This document shows positions 19,281-27,289 of a stretch of 64,000 nucleotides of DNA, in pieces (position 1 is the stretch's first letter; each line of letters opens with the position of its first letter). Origin of the DNA: Wenzhouxiangella sp. XN24 (GTDB lineage Bacteria; Pseudomonadota; Gammaproteobacteria; Steroidobacterales; XN24); contig NZ_JAAMFG010000028.1 of assembly GCF_011064545.1 (NCBI RefSeq), forward strand, positions 62,001 through 126,000, read 5' to 3'. The position numbers and the translations under genes are program-made. Under the pieces are notes generated by a model, which saw only the letters and a program-made list of their open reading frames with translations, did no database searches and was not told where the DNA came from.

Positions 19281-20117
19281 TCAGGACGCCACCTGGTGAA
19301 GGTGCACGTCCCGTTGCGGGAACGGGATGCTGATGCCTTCCTTGTCGAAGCGCTTCTTCATGGCTTCCTGCAGGTCGAAATACACGCCCCAGTAGTCGCT
19401 GCTGCGCACCCAGGGACGCACGGCGAAGTTCACGCTGTTGTCGCCCAGGGTCAACAGGCCGATGGTCGGCGCGGGGTCCTCGAGCAGGCGCTCCTCGGCA
19501 TCCAGCACTTCCTTGATCACGCGCCTCACATGGTCGAGATCGTCGCTGTAGCTGACGCCGAACTGGAGGTCCAGCCGACGCGTATCCAGCGCGGAATAGT
19601 TCGTGATCGGCTCGTTCGTCACCTGGGCGTTGGGAATGATGATGATCTTGTTGTCCGGCGTGCGCAGCTTCGTCGTGAACAGGTGCAACTCCTCGACTGA
19701 GCCGGCCACGCCCGCGACCTCGACATAATCGCCCGCCTTGAACGGGCGGAAGATGATCATCAACACGCCGGCCGCGAAATTGGCCAGCGAGCCCTGCAGG
19801 GCCAGGCCGATGGCGAGGCCGGCGGCACCGAGCACCGCGATGAACGAGGTGGTCTGCACGCCCAGCTGACTGACCGCGGCGATCACGACCATGGTCAACA
19901 GGCCGAAGTAAATGATATTGCGGAAGAAACTGATCAACGTCGGATCGGTGTCCGCGCGCTTCATGCCGGCCTCGAGCAGGCGGGTCACACGGCCCACCAG
20001 CCAGCGGCCGACCACGAATACGACAATTGCGGCGAGCAACTTCAGGCCGAAAGCGGAGACCGCCGCCACCAGCGCATCCATGTTGTCCTTGTTGAGCAGG
20101 CCCGTGATTTCTTCCAT
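19281..20117 (-). CDS. Small-conductance mechanosensitive channel, MscS family
   Basis: Releases solutes during hypo-osmotic shock. The 278-residue protein has three N-terminal membrane helices; TM3 is GAAGLAIGLALQGSLANFAAG, the Ala/Gly pore helix, followed by the beta domain FRPFKAGDYVEVAGVAGSVEE and the NAQVTNEPITNYS segment. Length is close to E. coli MscS (286). The start MEEITGLL at 20115-20117 has GGGAGA upstream. About 100 nt separates it from the PDZ gene, so it may be a separate unit. Confidence 0.93.
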   Translation of the reverse strand: MEEITGLLNKDNMDALVAAVSAFGLKLLAAIVVFVVGRWLVGRVTRLLEAGMKRADTDPTLISFFRNIIYFGLLTMVVIAAVSQLGVQTTSFIAVLGAAGLAIGLALQGSLANFAAGVLMIIFRPFKAGDYVEVAGVAGSVEELHLFTTKLRTPDNKIIIIPNAQVTNEPITNYSALDTRRLDLQFGVSYSDDLDHVRRVIKEVLDAEERLLEDPAPTIGLLTLGDNSVNFAVRPWVRSSDYWGVYFDLQEAMKKRFDKEGISIPFPQRDVHLHQVAS

Positions 20118-20218
20118 TTTCGATCTCCCTTGATGCGGAACTGCCCCCCATGACAGCGCGCATAGTCTGCCGCCAGACGGCGCCGGGTGCAAAAACCGGC
20201 CCCGGCCACACCATCGAT

Positions 20219-20878
20219 TCAGGGTGCGACGGGCTCCGCCACGGACACCAGGAGAGAGGTGGGACGTCCCGCGCGAAGCAGTTCCAGGACGAAACTGTCC
20301 GCATCCGGCAGCGCCCTGAGTGCCGCCATGAAAGCCTCGGGCTGCCCGGCCGGCGCGCCATCGACGGCCACCACCAGGTCGTGAGGCTGCAGACCGGCCG
20401 CACTCACCGGGCTGCCGGGGTCGAGACGCGTCACGGCCCAGCCGATCACGTCTCCGGCCCGGCTCACCGGCACCAGGTCGATGCCCAGGGCGCTGGCCTG
20501 GGGGTTCTGCATGATCGCGCGCAGTCCGGCAGGCGGGAGCCGGACGCTGTGCATTGCGGGCCTGAGGTTTTCCGCCGCGTCCCCATGCGTGGGGCTGGCA
20601 GCACCGGCCGCGAGTCGCACCCGGCGTTCTGCCGCCCCGCACACGAGGCTGGCGCTGCTCGCATCGACCTGCAGGAGGCGGCAATCACCGACGAATTCGC
20701 CCGGCACGGTCCAGGCCTGGCCGGCTGCCGACTCCAGCAGCGCGGCCGCATGACCCGGCGTGACCAGGGTCGCTGCGAGCCGCGGCAGCGGCTCGGCGAG
20801 TGCCCCCCACGGCATGACCAGCCCGAGCGCCAGTCCCGCCAGCGCCGGGGCGCGCCGCTGGCGATCCCCCCTGGCCAT
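20219..20878 (-). CDS. GspC-like PDZ-domain protein of the envelope operon
   Basis: A 219-residue exported protein: a signal-peptide-like hydrophobic N-terminus ending ALAEPL, a central beta-rich region, and a C-terminal PDZ domain (LGIDLVPVSRAG, VTRLDPGSPVSAAGLQPHDLVVAVDGAP). The layout recalls GspC of type II secretion, but no other gsp gene is near. It is the seventeenth and last gene of the riboswitch-led operon; its ATG overlaps the AgmX-like stop (TGATG; a GTG one codon earlier is possible). I infer a periplasmic connector. Confidence 0.75.
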   Translation of the reverse strand: MARGDRQRRAPALAGLALGLVMPWGALAEPLPRLAATLVTPGHAAALLESAAGQAWTVPGEFVGDCRLLQVDASSASLVCGAAERRVRLAAGAASPTHGDAAENLRPAMHSVRLPPAGLRAIMQNPQASALGIDLVPVSRAGDVIGWAVTRLDPGSPVSAAGLQPHDLVVAVDGAPAGQPEAFMAALRALPDADSFVLELLRAGRPTSLLVSVAEPVAP

Positions 20879-21825
20879 CACGCCGGGAAGAACTCGATGG
20901 GCTTGGTGGTCGTCACGGTCGCCACGTCCTTGTCCTCGAAGCGGAACATTTTCACCCGCGCCACGAGCCTGCGTTCGAATTCCGGGTCGAGCAGTTCCGA
21001 GGACACCACGTTGCAGTCGGTCACCTGGCCATCGGGCGCGATGGTCAACTCGAGGACCAGCCGGCCCCGCAGCGTGGGATCGTTGCGCAACGCCCGGTTG
21101 TAGAGCGCGTAGATGGCCGCCTTGTTGCGATCGAAGACCAGTTCGATCTCCTCGCGACTGCGGGCATTCAGGCCGTCGCCGCCGCCGCTGCCGCCGCCTG
21201 CGGCCGTTCCATCGCCGCCGCCCGAAGGCGCGCTGACCTGCGTCACCGTCCGTCCGCCCAGGCCCGAGCCGCCCGTGTTGCGCGACAGCCCGGCCGTGTT
21301 GATACCGCCGCTGGCGCGCCCACCCTGCGCCGTGATGACGCTGCGCTCATTGTGCCGGGTCTCTCCGGCCCCGGCGGCCAGCCCGTCAGCGCTGGTGGCC
21401 GCAGCCACCGCATCGCTGGACCGCAGGTCGGCCAGTGTGTCGGCGAACGCCATGACGCCCTTGGTGGCCGCACGCTCGCGCGCACTGGGCACGGGCGGCG
21501 CGGGCGTCTCCGGTCTCGGATCCGGCACGGCGTCTGGCACCGCGGCCACTTTTTCCTCGACCACCGGTTGCGGCTCGGGCTCCGGTTCCGGCGCCGTCAC
21601 GGGGGGCGGCGGTGGCGGCGTGCGTTCGATCAGCAGGCGCGCATAGCGCTCCGGCACTTCCGGCGGCAGCAGGGAGTCACGCTCCGGGATCGGCAGCCAG
21701 GGCACGAGCAGGCCCAGCAACAGGGCCACCAGGGCCGTGCGGCCGGTGATGCGCCGAAAGCGCTGCTCCACGACCGGGTCCACGCTCCAGGGCAGCTCGG
21801 TCCAACGTATGGCGGTCGTCGTCAT
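20878..21825 (-). CDS. AgmX/PglI C-terminal-domain (TonB-like) protein
   Basis: 315 residues: a short cytoplasmic tail, one membrane helix around 30-46 (TALVALLLGLLVPWLP), a Pro/Glu-rich periplasm-spanning stretch (RTPPPPPPVTAPEPEPEPQP), a Gly-rich linker, and a C-terminal AgmX/PglI-type domain (AIYALYNRALRNDPTLRGR, LELTIAPDGQVTDC). Such proteins transmit force from ExbB/ExbD-type motors; Myxococcus GltJ (AgmX) in the gliding machine is the best-known relative. It directly follows the exb genes, fitting that role. Confidence 0.82.
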   Translation of the reverse strand: MTTTAIRWTELPWSVDPVVEQRFRRITGRTALVALLLGLLVPWLPIPERDSLLPPEVPERYARLLIERTPPPPPPVTAPEPEPEPQPVVEEKVAAVPDAVPDPRPETPAPPVPSARERAATKGVMAFADTLADLRSSDAVAAATSADGLAAGAGETRHNERSVITAQGGRASGGINTAGLSRNTGGSGLGGRTVTQVSAPSGGGDGTAAGGGSGGGDGLNARSREEIELVFDRNKAAIYALYNRALRNDPTLRGRLVLELTIAPDGQVTDCNVVSSELLDPEFERRLVARVKMFRFEDKDVATVTTTKPIEFFPA

Positions 21826-21835
21826 AAAGCCTCCC

Positions 21836-22330
21836 TCAGACAGCGTCCGTGCTGCGTTGCACGACGGCCAGCGAGACGCGCCCGTAGTCCGCGCGGGTGC
21901 AGGTCACCATGACCTTGCGCAGGAGGCGGTAGGGCAGGTCGCGATCACCGAGAATGGTCACCTCGGGAGACAAGGCCTCATCGGCCCGCAGGCGGCGTGC
22001 ACTCAGTTGCTCGAGCGCGGCAGCCAGCGCGGGAATGAACTCGGCCTCGGCCTCCATGACATCGGCCGTGATGGCGACCACTTCGCCCTGGACGAGAATC
22101 GCGTCGGTGCCGACGGTGACCACGACGGTTTCCCGCGGGGGCTGCTGTGCCATCGAATCGGGCATCTGCAACGATTTCGGCGTGGTGAGTTGCTGCACGT
22201 CGGAGGAGTTGACGAGCAGGAAGAACACCAGGATCGTGAAGATGTCCATCAACGAGACCAGGCTGAGCGGAGCCCCGCGCCGGCGCTTGTGGTGCGCCTC
22301 CATGCGGCGCGCGCGATGCGATGCTTTCAT
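21836..22330 (-). CDS. ExbD/TolR-family protein, second paralogue (membrane Asp kept)
   Basis: 164 residues with a basic N-terminus (HHKRRRGAP), one membrane helix SLMDIFTILVFFLLV that keeps the proton-carrying Asp of the ExbD/TolR family, and a periplasmic domain. It forms a proton channel with ExbB. Its start overlaps the stop of the first ExbD gene. One ExbB with two ExbD paralogues is also the AglR-AglQ-AglS composition of the Myxococcus gliding motor. Confidence 0.85.
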   Translation of the reverse strand: MKASHRARRMEAHHKRRRGAPLSLVSLMDIFTILVFFLLVNSSDVQQLTTPKSLQMPDSMAQQPPRETVVVTVGTDAILVQGEVVAITADVMEAEAEFIPALAAALEQLSARRLRADEALSPEVTILGDRDLPYRLLRKVMVTCTRADYGRVSLAVVQRSTDAV

Positions 22331-22827
22331 TTCCGACCTCCCGCCGGCAGCGGCGCGTCACCGATGGAGATATCCGGGAACAGCTCGGCTGAACCGTGCT
22401 CGACCCGGGCGACGCGGAGCGTATCCATGACGTCCACCAGGCGCTGGTAATCGATGTCCGGTTCGAGCAGGATCATCGCTTCCCGGGTATCCGGATGCCT
22501 GAGCTTCACCTGGGCCAGGAACTCGGACAGCGCCGCGTAATCGAAGCGGCCTTCGGCGTCGGCCTCGAAGCGCTGCAGCAGGCCGCTGCGCCGGTCGCCG
22601 ACCTCGAGCGCCGTCTCGCGGACGACGACCTCGAGATTGAGCCCGGTTTCCTCGGCCGCCGTGGTCTCCGCGCTCGGCCCGGGCAGGCTCAGCTCATGGA
22701 CGGCGATCCGCGAGAACACCGCCGTGATGAGCAGAAACGGGACCAGCACCACCATCAGGTTCATGAAGGCGGTGATGTCCAGTTCGCCCGGCTCGCGCTG
22801 TCGCCGGCGCCGCTTCAGCATGCGCAT
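22327..22827 (-). CDS. ExbD/TolR-family protein, first paralogue (Asp replaced by Asn)
   Basis: 166 residues: MRMLKRRRRQREPGELDITAF leads into the helix FMNLMVVLVPFLLITAVF. Where ExbD and TolR carry the essential membrane Asp, this protein has Asn (FMN versus the usual IDV or MDI). The periplasmic part is about 110 residues. I infer a structural rather than proton-conducting subunit paired with the second paralogue. The ATG at 22827, 1 nt after the exbB stop, is chosen; a start 11 codons earlier is possible. Confidence 0.83.
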   Translation of the reverse strand: MRMLKRRRRQREPGELDITAFMNLMVVLVPFLLITAVFSRIAVHELSLPGPSAETTAAEETGLNLEVVVRETALEVGDRRSGLLQRFEADAEGRFDYAALSEFLAQVKLRHPDTREAMILLEPDIDYQRLVDVMDTLRVARVEHGSAELFPDISIGDAPLPAGGRK

Positions 22828-22828
22828 C

Positions 22829-23488
22829 TCAGGCGCCCGTCGCCTTCGGCTGCGCGCCACCGGGTTCGGTCACGGCATTCAGGAACTTCACCGCGGCCAT
22901 CTCGAGGCTGTCGACGATTTCCGTGGTCTTGCTCATCAGCACGGTGTGCGCCAGCAGCAGCGGGATCGCGACCATCAGGCCGAACGCCGTGGTGTTCATC
23001 GCCACAGAAATACTCGCGGAAAGCATGTCGGCTTTCTCGGCCGGATTCGCCGCCGCGACGGCGGTGAAAGCGCGAATGAGCCCGATGATCGTACCGAGCA
23101 GGCCGAGCAGCGTGGCGATGTTCGCGAAGGTCGCCAGGTAATGGGTGCGCTTCTCGATCCTCGGCAAGGTCTCCAGCAGGCTCTCCTCCATGGCTTTCTC
23201 GACATCGTCGCGCCGCCGGGCCGTGCCGAGGCGCGCCAGCCCGTAGGACAGGATGTTGCCGATGGCCAGCTTGGAACGCCCGGCCACGGTCATCGCCTCC
23301 GTGTACTTGCCCGCCTTGACCATGGGCATCAGTTGCAGCCACAGCTTGCGGTTACTCGCTCCCGTCGCGGACAGGTAGACGTATCGCTCGATCGCGATCG
23401 CCGCCCCGAGCACGAGCACCACCACGATGGGGTACATGAACACCCCGCCCTGTTGAAAGAAACCGACTATCGTCGTGTAAACGTCCAT
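22829..23488 (-). CDS. ExbB/TolQ-family proton channel protein
   Basis: 219 residues with three membrane helices: GGVFMYPIVVVLVLGAAIAI near the N-terminus, and the MotA/TolQ/ExbB domain TFANIATLLGLLGTIIGLI plus TAFGLMVAIPLLLAHTVL. It should assemble as a pentamer around ExbD helices and use proton-motive force. The ATG at 23486-23488 follows GAGGAG. It is first of the exbB-exbD-exbD-agmX block inside the envelope operon. Confidence 0.9.
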   Translation of the reverse strand: MDVYTTIVGFFQQGGVFMYPIVVVLVLGAAIAIERYVYLSATGASNRKLWLQLMPMVKAGKYTEAMTVAGRSKLAIGNILSYGLARLGTARRRDDVEKAMEESLLETLPRIEKRTHYLATFANIATLLGLLGTIIGLIRAFTAVAAANPAEKADMLSASISVAMNTTAFGLMVAIPLLLAHTVLMSKTTEIVDSLEMAAVKFLNAVTEPGGAQPKATGA

Positions 23489-23491
23489 CAC

Positions 23492-23839
23492 TCACTCCTC
23501 CTCACTGACTTCCGGGCGACGTGTGCCGTCCGGGACTTGAAACTGTGCCTCGCGCGCTGCCTGCAGCGCCTGGCGCTGGCGAACCTCGCGGCGCATCACC
23601 AGCCGGTCGACAGGGGTCAGCGCCTCGTCCAGCAGGCTCCGCGCCGGGCGCCCAGGCAACTCGCCGGGCGGCGCCTTCTTCCACGGCACGATGGCCATGA
23701 TCCGCGGCAGCTCGCGATTGCCCGTCACCTTCGCGGTCTCCAGCTCGAGCCGTTCCTCTTCGGCGGGCAGCGACGCGGGTGCACCCCCTGCGGCGATGAG
23801 CAGGATGGTCAAAGCGATACATGGCTTGTGCAGGTTCAT
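23492..23839 (-). CDS. Small exported protein of unknown function
   Basis: 115 residues with a signal peptide (CIALTILLIAAGGAPASLPA) and a mature part of about 90 charged residues (LELETAKVTGNRELPRIMAI, VPWKKAPPGELPGRP). I recognise no domain. It starts on the ATGA overlap with the TPR lipoprotein gene and directly precedes exbB, so it probably acts with the motor in the periplasm. Confidence 0.7.
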   Translation of the reverse strand: MNLHKPCIALTILLIAAGGAPASLPAEEERLELETAKVTGNRELPRIMAIVPWKKAPPGELPGRPARSLLDEALTPVDRLVMRREVRQRQALQAAREAQFQVPDGTRRPEVSEEE

Positions 23840-24420
23840 CTCGTCGCCACCCGTGAATTGCTGCGCAGCTGCAGTTCGGCGACCCAGCGCGCGACCTGCT
23901 CGTCACCCTCGAGTCCGCCGACGAGATCGAGGTAGCGTTCGTAGCACTGCAGCGCCTCGGCGGGGCGACCCAGGTAGAGATCCAGCAGGACACCGCGATT
24001 CCGCCACGCCAGCGCGTAATCGGGTTGCAGCGCGAGCGCTTCGCGATAGGATGCATCCGCTTCCGCAAAGCGGCCCTGCCGGCGCAGCACGATGCCCAGT
24101 TCCGCATGCGCCACGGCATCGGCGGGCGCCATTTCCAGGACTTGCCTGAAGGCCGCCTCCGCGGCTTCGAGGCGGCCCGCGGCGGCGTGCAGGATGCCGA
24201 GGTTCAACAGCGGCCCGGACAGCTCCGGATAATCGGTCGCGAGGCCATCCAGCAATTGTTCGGCTTCGTCCGCAACCCCGGCTTGCAGGGCGTGTGTGGC
24301 GCGATCGAAACGCGGGTCTGCAGAGAGATCGTCGCCGCTTCCGGCGCCGGGCAAGGTGCCGCACCCGGCGAGCAGGAGCATCGCCATCAAGGCGGTTCCG
24401 GCCGGGGCCCGCCGGATCAT
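23836..24420 (-). CDS. TPR-repeat lipoprotein
   Basis: 194 residues: a lipoprotein signal (MAMLLLAGC, lipobox Cys) and about three tetratricopeptide repeats (LLNLGILHAAAGRLEAAEAAF, AHAELGIVLRRQGRFAEADA, AWRNRGVLLDLYLGRPAEAL). The start MIRRAPAG (24418-24420) is preferred over one 14 codons earlier because it gives a compact signal peptide. A likely scaffold on the inner face of the outer membrane, comparable in type to the TPR proteins of Agl-Glt machines. Confidence 0.8.
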   Translation of the reverse strand: MIRRAPAGTALMAMLLLAGCGTLPGAGSGDDLSADPRFDRATHALQAGVADEAEQLLDGLATDYPELSGPLLNLGILHAAAGRLEAAEAAFRQVLEMAPADAVAHAELGIVLRRQGRFAEADASYREALALQPDYALAWRNRGVLLDLYLGRPAEALQCYERYLDLVGGLEGDEQVARWVAELQLRSNSRVATR

Positions 24421-24439
24421 CGGCAGTCCCCGCAGGTCG

Positions 24440-27289
24440 CTAGCGCAGCAGTTCGACAACATGCTCTCCGGTCTCCTTGCGGTTCCAGCGGGCCGGCACG
24501 AGTTCCGCCAGCGTCTCGAAACTGGCGATCACCCAGCGGTCGTAAAGGCCGTCACGGGCGCGCGCCGCATTCGCCTCGTGGATGGCGATGGCGTCTTCCT
24601 CGAAGGGGAACGCCTGCTCCTCCAGGAGCATCACGTACTGTTCGAGCGTGTCCTCGTCCAGGTCGGGCGGCGGCGGTGAATCGAGCAACGCGCTCGCCAT
24701 CCCCCGATAGATCTCGGCCATCCTGAACGCGGCCTCGGTCGTCACCTCGGCCACCCCGTAGTCGGCCGCCGCACCCAGGCTGTCGACGGCGGCGCGCATC
24801 CGGGCCGCCTTCTCGGGCACGGTTTTTTCGAGAGGCAGGTCGAGCGCATAGCCCGTGAAGCGCTCGACGACCGGCATCGCCAGTTCCAGGGTCGCCGCGG
24901 CCGCCAGGGTCCGGCTGCGCGCCGTGGCCAGCTCGCCAGCCTGCTCGTGCGCGGTGACGATCGATTCCAGCCAACGCGTGCGCGCCGCGTGGTCCGCGCG
25001 CATGTCCGCACTCTCGGCGAGGCGGTGACGTGCTTCGAGGGCCGCATCCCAGGGTGTCGGAAAACGCTCGAGATAGTCGCGCAAGGCCTGGTCGGCGCGG
25101 GCGCTGTCGCCGGCCTCCGCGTACAGCTCGGCTGACTGCCACAAGGCGGCGCGGCGGACGTCTTCGCTTTCCCCGGCCAGGCGGGACACGGCGGCAAGCG
25201 CAGGGGCGGCGCGCTCCGCGTCACCCAGCTCGACCAGCGCCGCCGCCCGACTGACCTGCGCCGCCGCAGCCAGGGCGTGCTCCGGCCAGCCGCCGATGAA
25301 GCTTTCGTAGGCCGCGGCCGCGGCCGACCACTCCGCCGCACTGAACAGCAACGCAGCCGCATCGTACTGCCCGGTGGCGGCCACCGGGCTGGACGGCGCC
25401 GCCGCGGCGATTCTCTGGAAGTGCCCGACCGCGGCGGCGAGTTCGCCGCTTTCAGCAGCAGCCTGGCCCTGCCGGTAGATGCTCGCCGCCAGCCGTTCGC
25501 GCACCGTGGCGGCGAGTTGCGCCGCGGCGTCGTCGGGCCTGGCGCCAGGCTCGATCGCGACGGCCCGCTCGGCTTCCCAGGCCGCATAGTCTGCCTCCGC
25601 GAGCGCGAAAGCACCGAGGTCGAAGGCAGAGTGCGCACTGACCAGTAACGCGGCCGAGCGGATCGCAGCATCGACCGATTCCCGCGCCAGCACACGGGCG
25701 GAGGCTGAACGCGCCGCCTCGAGTTCGCCGAGCGTCATGAGGCGCTCGGCGGCCTCCAGTTCGACCTGCGGTGCGCGGGAGTCCGCGGCAAACGTGTCGG
25801 AAAACGCCAGCGCAGCCTCGACCACGGCGGCGGACGTGTCGGCGACGGACATGTCGACGGTGGCGGTTTCGGCGGCGACACCGCTATCTGCGGCAGCGGC
25901 CGAGGCGGCGATGTCACGCCGCGCGACCACCGCGGCATAACCGGCCTCCGCGGCGCCCGGATGCTCGCCGTAACCGTAGGCCACCGCCCAGTAGGCCTCC
26001 GCGGCCTCCGTGAGCGCCCCCGCGCCGTAGTGCAGCTCGGCCAGCAGGAAATGACGCTCCGGCGCCTCGACGGCTGCCGGGAACTCCTCGAGCCAGCGGC
26101 GATACCAGTCGGCCGCGACCGCCGCGCTGCCCTCCCCGGCCTGGAACGCGGCGTGGTGATGCGCGGCCAGGGTATCCAGGCTCAGCTTCAGGCGCTCCGC
26201 CACGCTCTCGTGAGCGGCAGGATCGCGGCCCTGCCACCACGCCCGGTGACGCGAGAAGCTCGCGGCAAACACCTCCATCGCGGCCAGCGCCTCGCCCATG
26301 AAGCCGCCGGCCGACAGCGCGTCGATGGCCTGGGCCTGCAACACCGGCGCCATATCGTCCAGCGGGGCACGCGCCGCCCACGCGCTGTACGCGGCGGCCG
26401 CATCCGTCCAGCGCTGCTGCTCGACATACATCGCGCCCAGCCGTTCATAGACACGCCAGGCCCAGTCAGGGTCGGGCGCATCCCGGCCATCGAGCCAGCG
26501 ATCCACCGCGGCGGCACCATCGAGGGCCGAGAAGCCGATCGCCATGGCGCGAAAACTGTCATCCACGAGCTCCCGCCCGGCACGATCCAGCTCTTCGAGA
26601 TCGGTCGTATCCAGGCGGTCACCGATGACGGCGGCGAACGGGGTGAAGCTCTGCTCGTGCAGCGATTGCTTGAACAGCGCCCAGCCGAGCTTGTAGCGCG
26701 ACTGTTCTGCGAAAGGGCCCGCCGGCTCGAGCGCGAGGGTCTCGAGATAGGCCTGCTCCGCGGCCATCCAGTCACGCGCCATGAAGCGCATCTCGCCGAT
26801 CCGGAACCAGGCCTCGGGGGCCAGCGACGACGCGGGGCGCGCGGCCACCAGCGACTCGAGCACCGCCTCAGCTTCCGCGTCGCGCCCTGCCATCGCCTCA
26901 GCGCGGGCCAGCTGGTAGCGCCAGTGATCCCGCCACCCGGCATCCGCGCCGCCGAGCGCGGAATCTCCCAGCAACTCGCGATACAGGCGGATCGCCTCCG
27001 CCAGGTCGGCGTCGGGGGATGCGCCCTCCATCAGCGCGGCCTCGGCAGACTCGAGGCGCAGGTCGGCAAGCCGACGCAATGCCGTCAGGCGCATCCCGGG
27101 ATCCGCTGCGGCGGGGGAATCCAGGAACGCGGCATAGGCGTCGGCTGCGGCCGCCGGATCGGCCGGGGGCGGGGCCGCATTCGGTGCCGTGAGCGTGGCG
27201 CCGATGTCCGCGACCGTGGCGGCGGCCGGCTCGGGGGCGCGCGCGAAGGGCCACAGGCCGGCCATGACGACGAGCGCCGCGACGCTCAC
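24440..27289 (-). CDS. Large Ala-rich TPR protein
   Basis: 949 residues with an N-terminal hydrophobic segment (VAALVVMAGLWPFARA), then helical repeats of TPR type over nearly the whole length (for example AWFRIGEMRFMARDWMAAEQ and QYDAAALLFSAAEWSAAAAA). Alanine is unusually abundant. The start is GTG, overlapping the upstream stop as GTGA. No enzymatic motif is visible; I infer a periplasmic scaffold for the Exb-driven complex. Confidence 0.8.
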   Translation of the reverse strand: MSVAALVVMAGLWPFARAPEPAAATVADIGATLTAPNAAPPPADPAAAADAYAAFLDSPAAADPGMRLTALRRLADLRLESAEAALMEGASPDADLAEAIRLYRELLGDSALGGADAGWRDHWRYQLARAEAMAGRDAEAEAVLESLVAARPASSLAPEAWFRIGEMRFMARDWMAAEQAYLETLALEPAGPFAEQSRYKLGWALFKQSLHEQSFTPFAAVIGDRLDTTDLEELDRAGRELVDDSFRAMAIGFSALDGAAAVDRWLDGRDAPDPDWAWRVYERLGAMYVEQQRWTDAAAAYSAWAARAPLDDMAPVLQAQAIDALSAGGFMGEALAAMEVFAASFSRHRAWWQGRDPAAHESVAERLKLSLDTLAAHHHAAFQAGEGSAAVAADWYRRWLEEFPAAVEAPERHFLLAELHYGAGALTEAAEAYWAVAYGYGEHPGAAEAGYAAVVARRDIAASAAAADSGVAAETATVDMSVADTSAAVVEAALAFSDTFAADSRAPQVELEAAERLMTLGELEAARSASARVLARESVDAAIRSAALLVSAHSAFDLGAFALAEADYAAWEAERAVAIEPGARPDDAAAQLAATVRERLAASIYRQGQAAAESGELAAAVGHFQRIAAAAPSSPVAATGQYDAAALLFSAAEWSAAAAAYESFIGGWPEHALAAAAQVSRAAALVELGDAERAAPALAAVSRLAGESEDVRRAALWQSAELYAEAGDSARADQALRDYLERFPTPWDAALEARHRLAESADMRADHAARTRWLESIVTAHEQAGELATARSRTLAAAATLELAMPVVERFTGYALDLPLEKTVPEKAARMRAAVDSLGAAADYGVAEVTTEAAFRMAEIYRGMASALLDSPPPPDLDEDTLEQYVMLLEEQAFPFEEDAIAIHEANAARARDGLYDRWVIASFETLAELVPARWNRKETGEHVVELLR

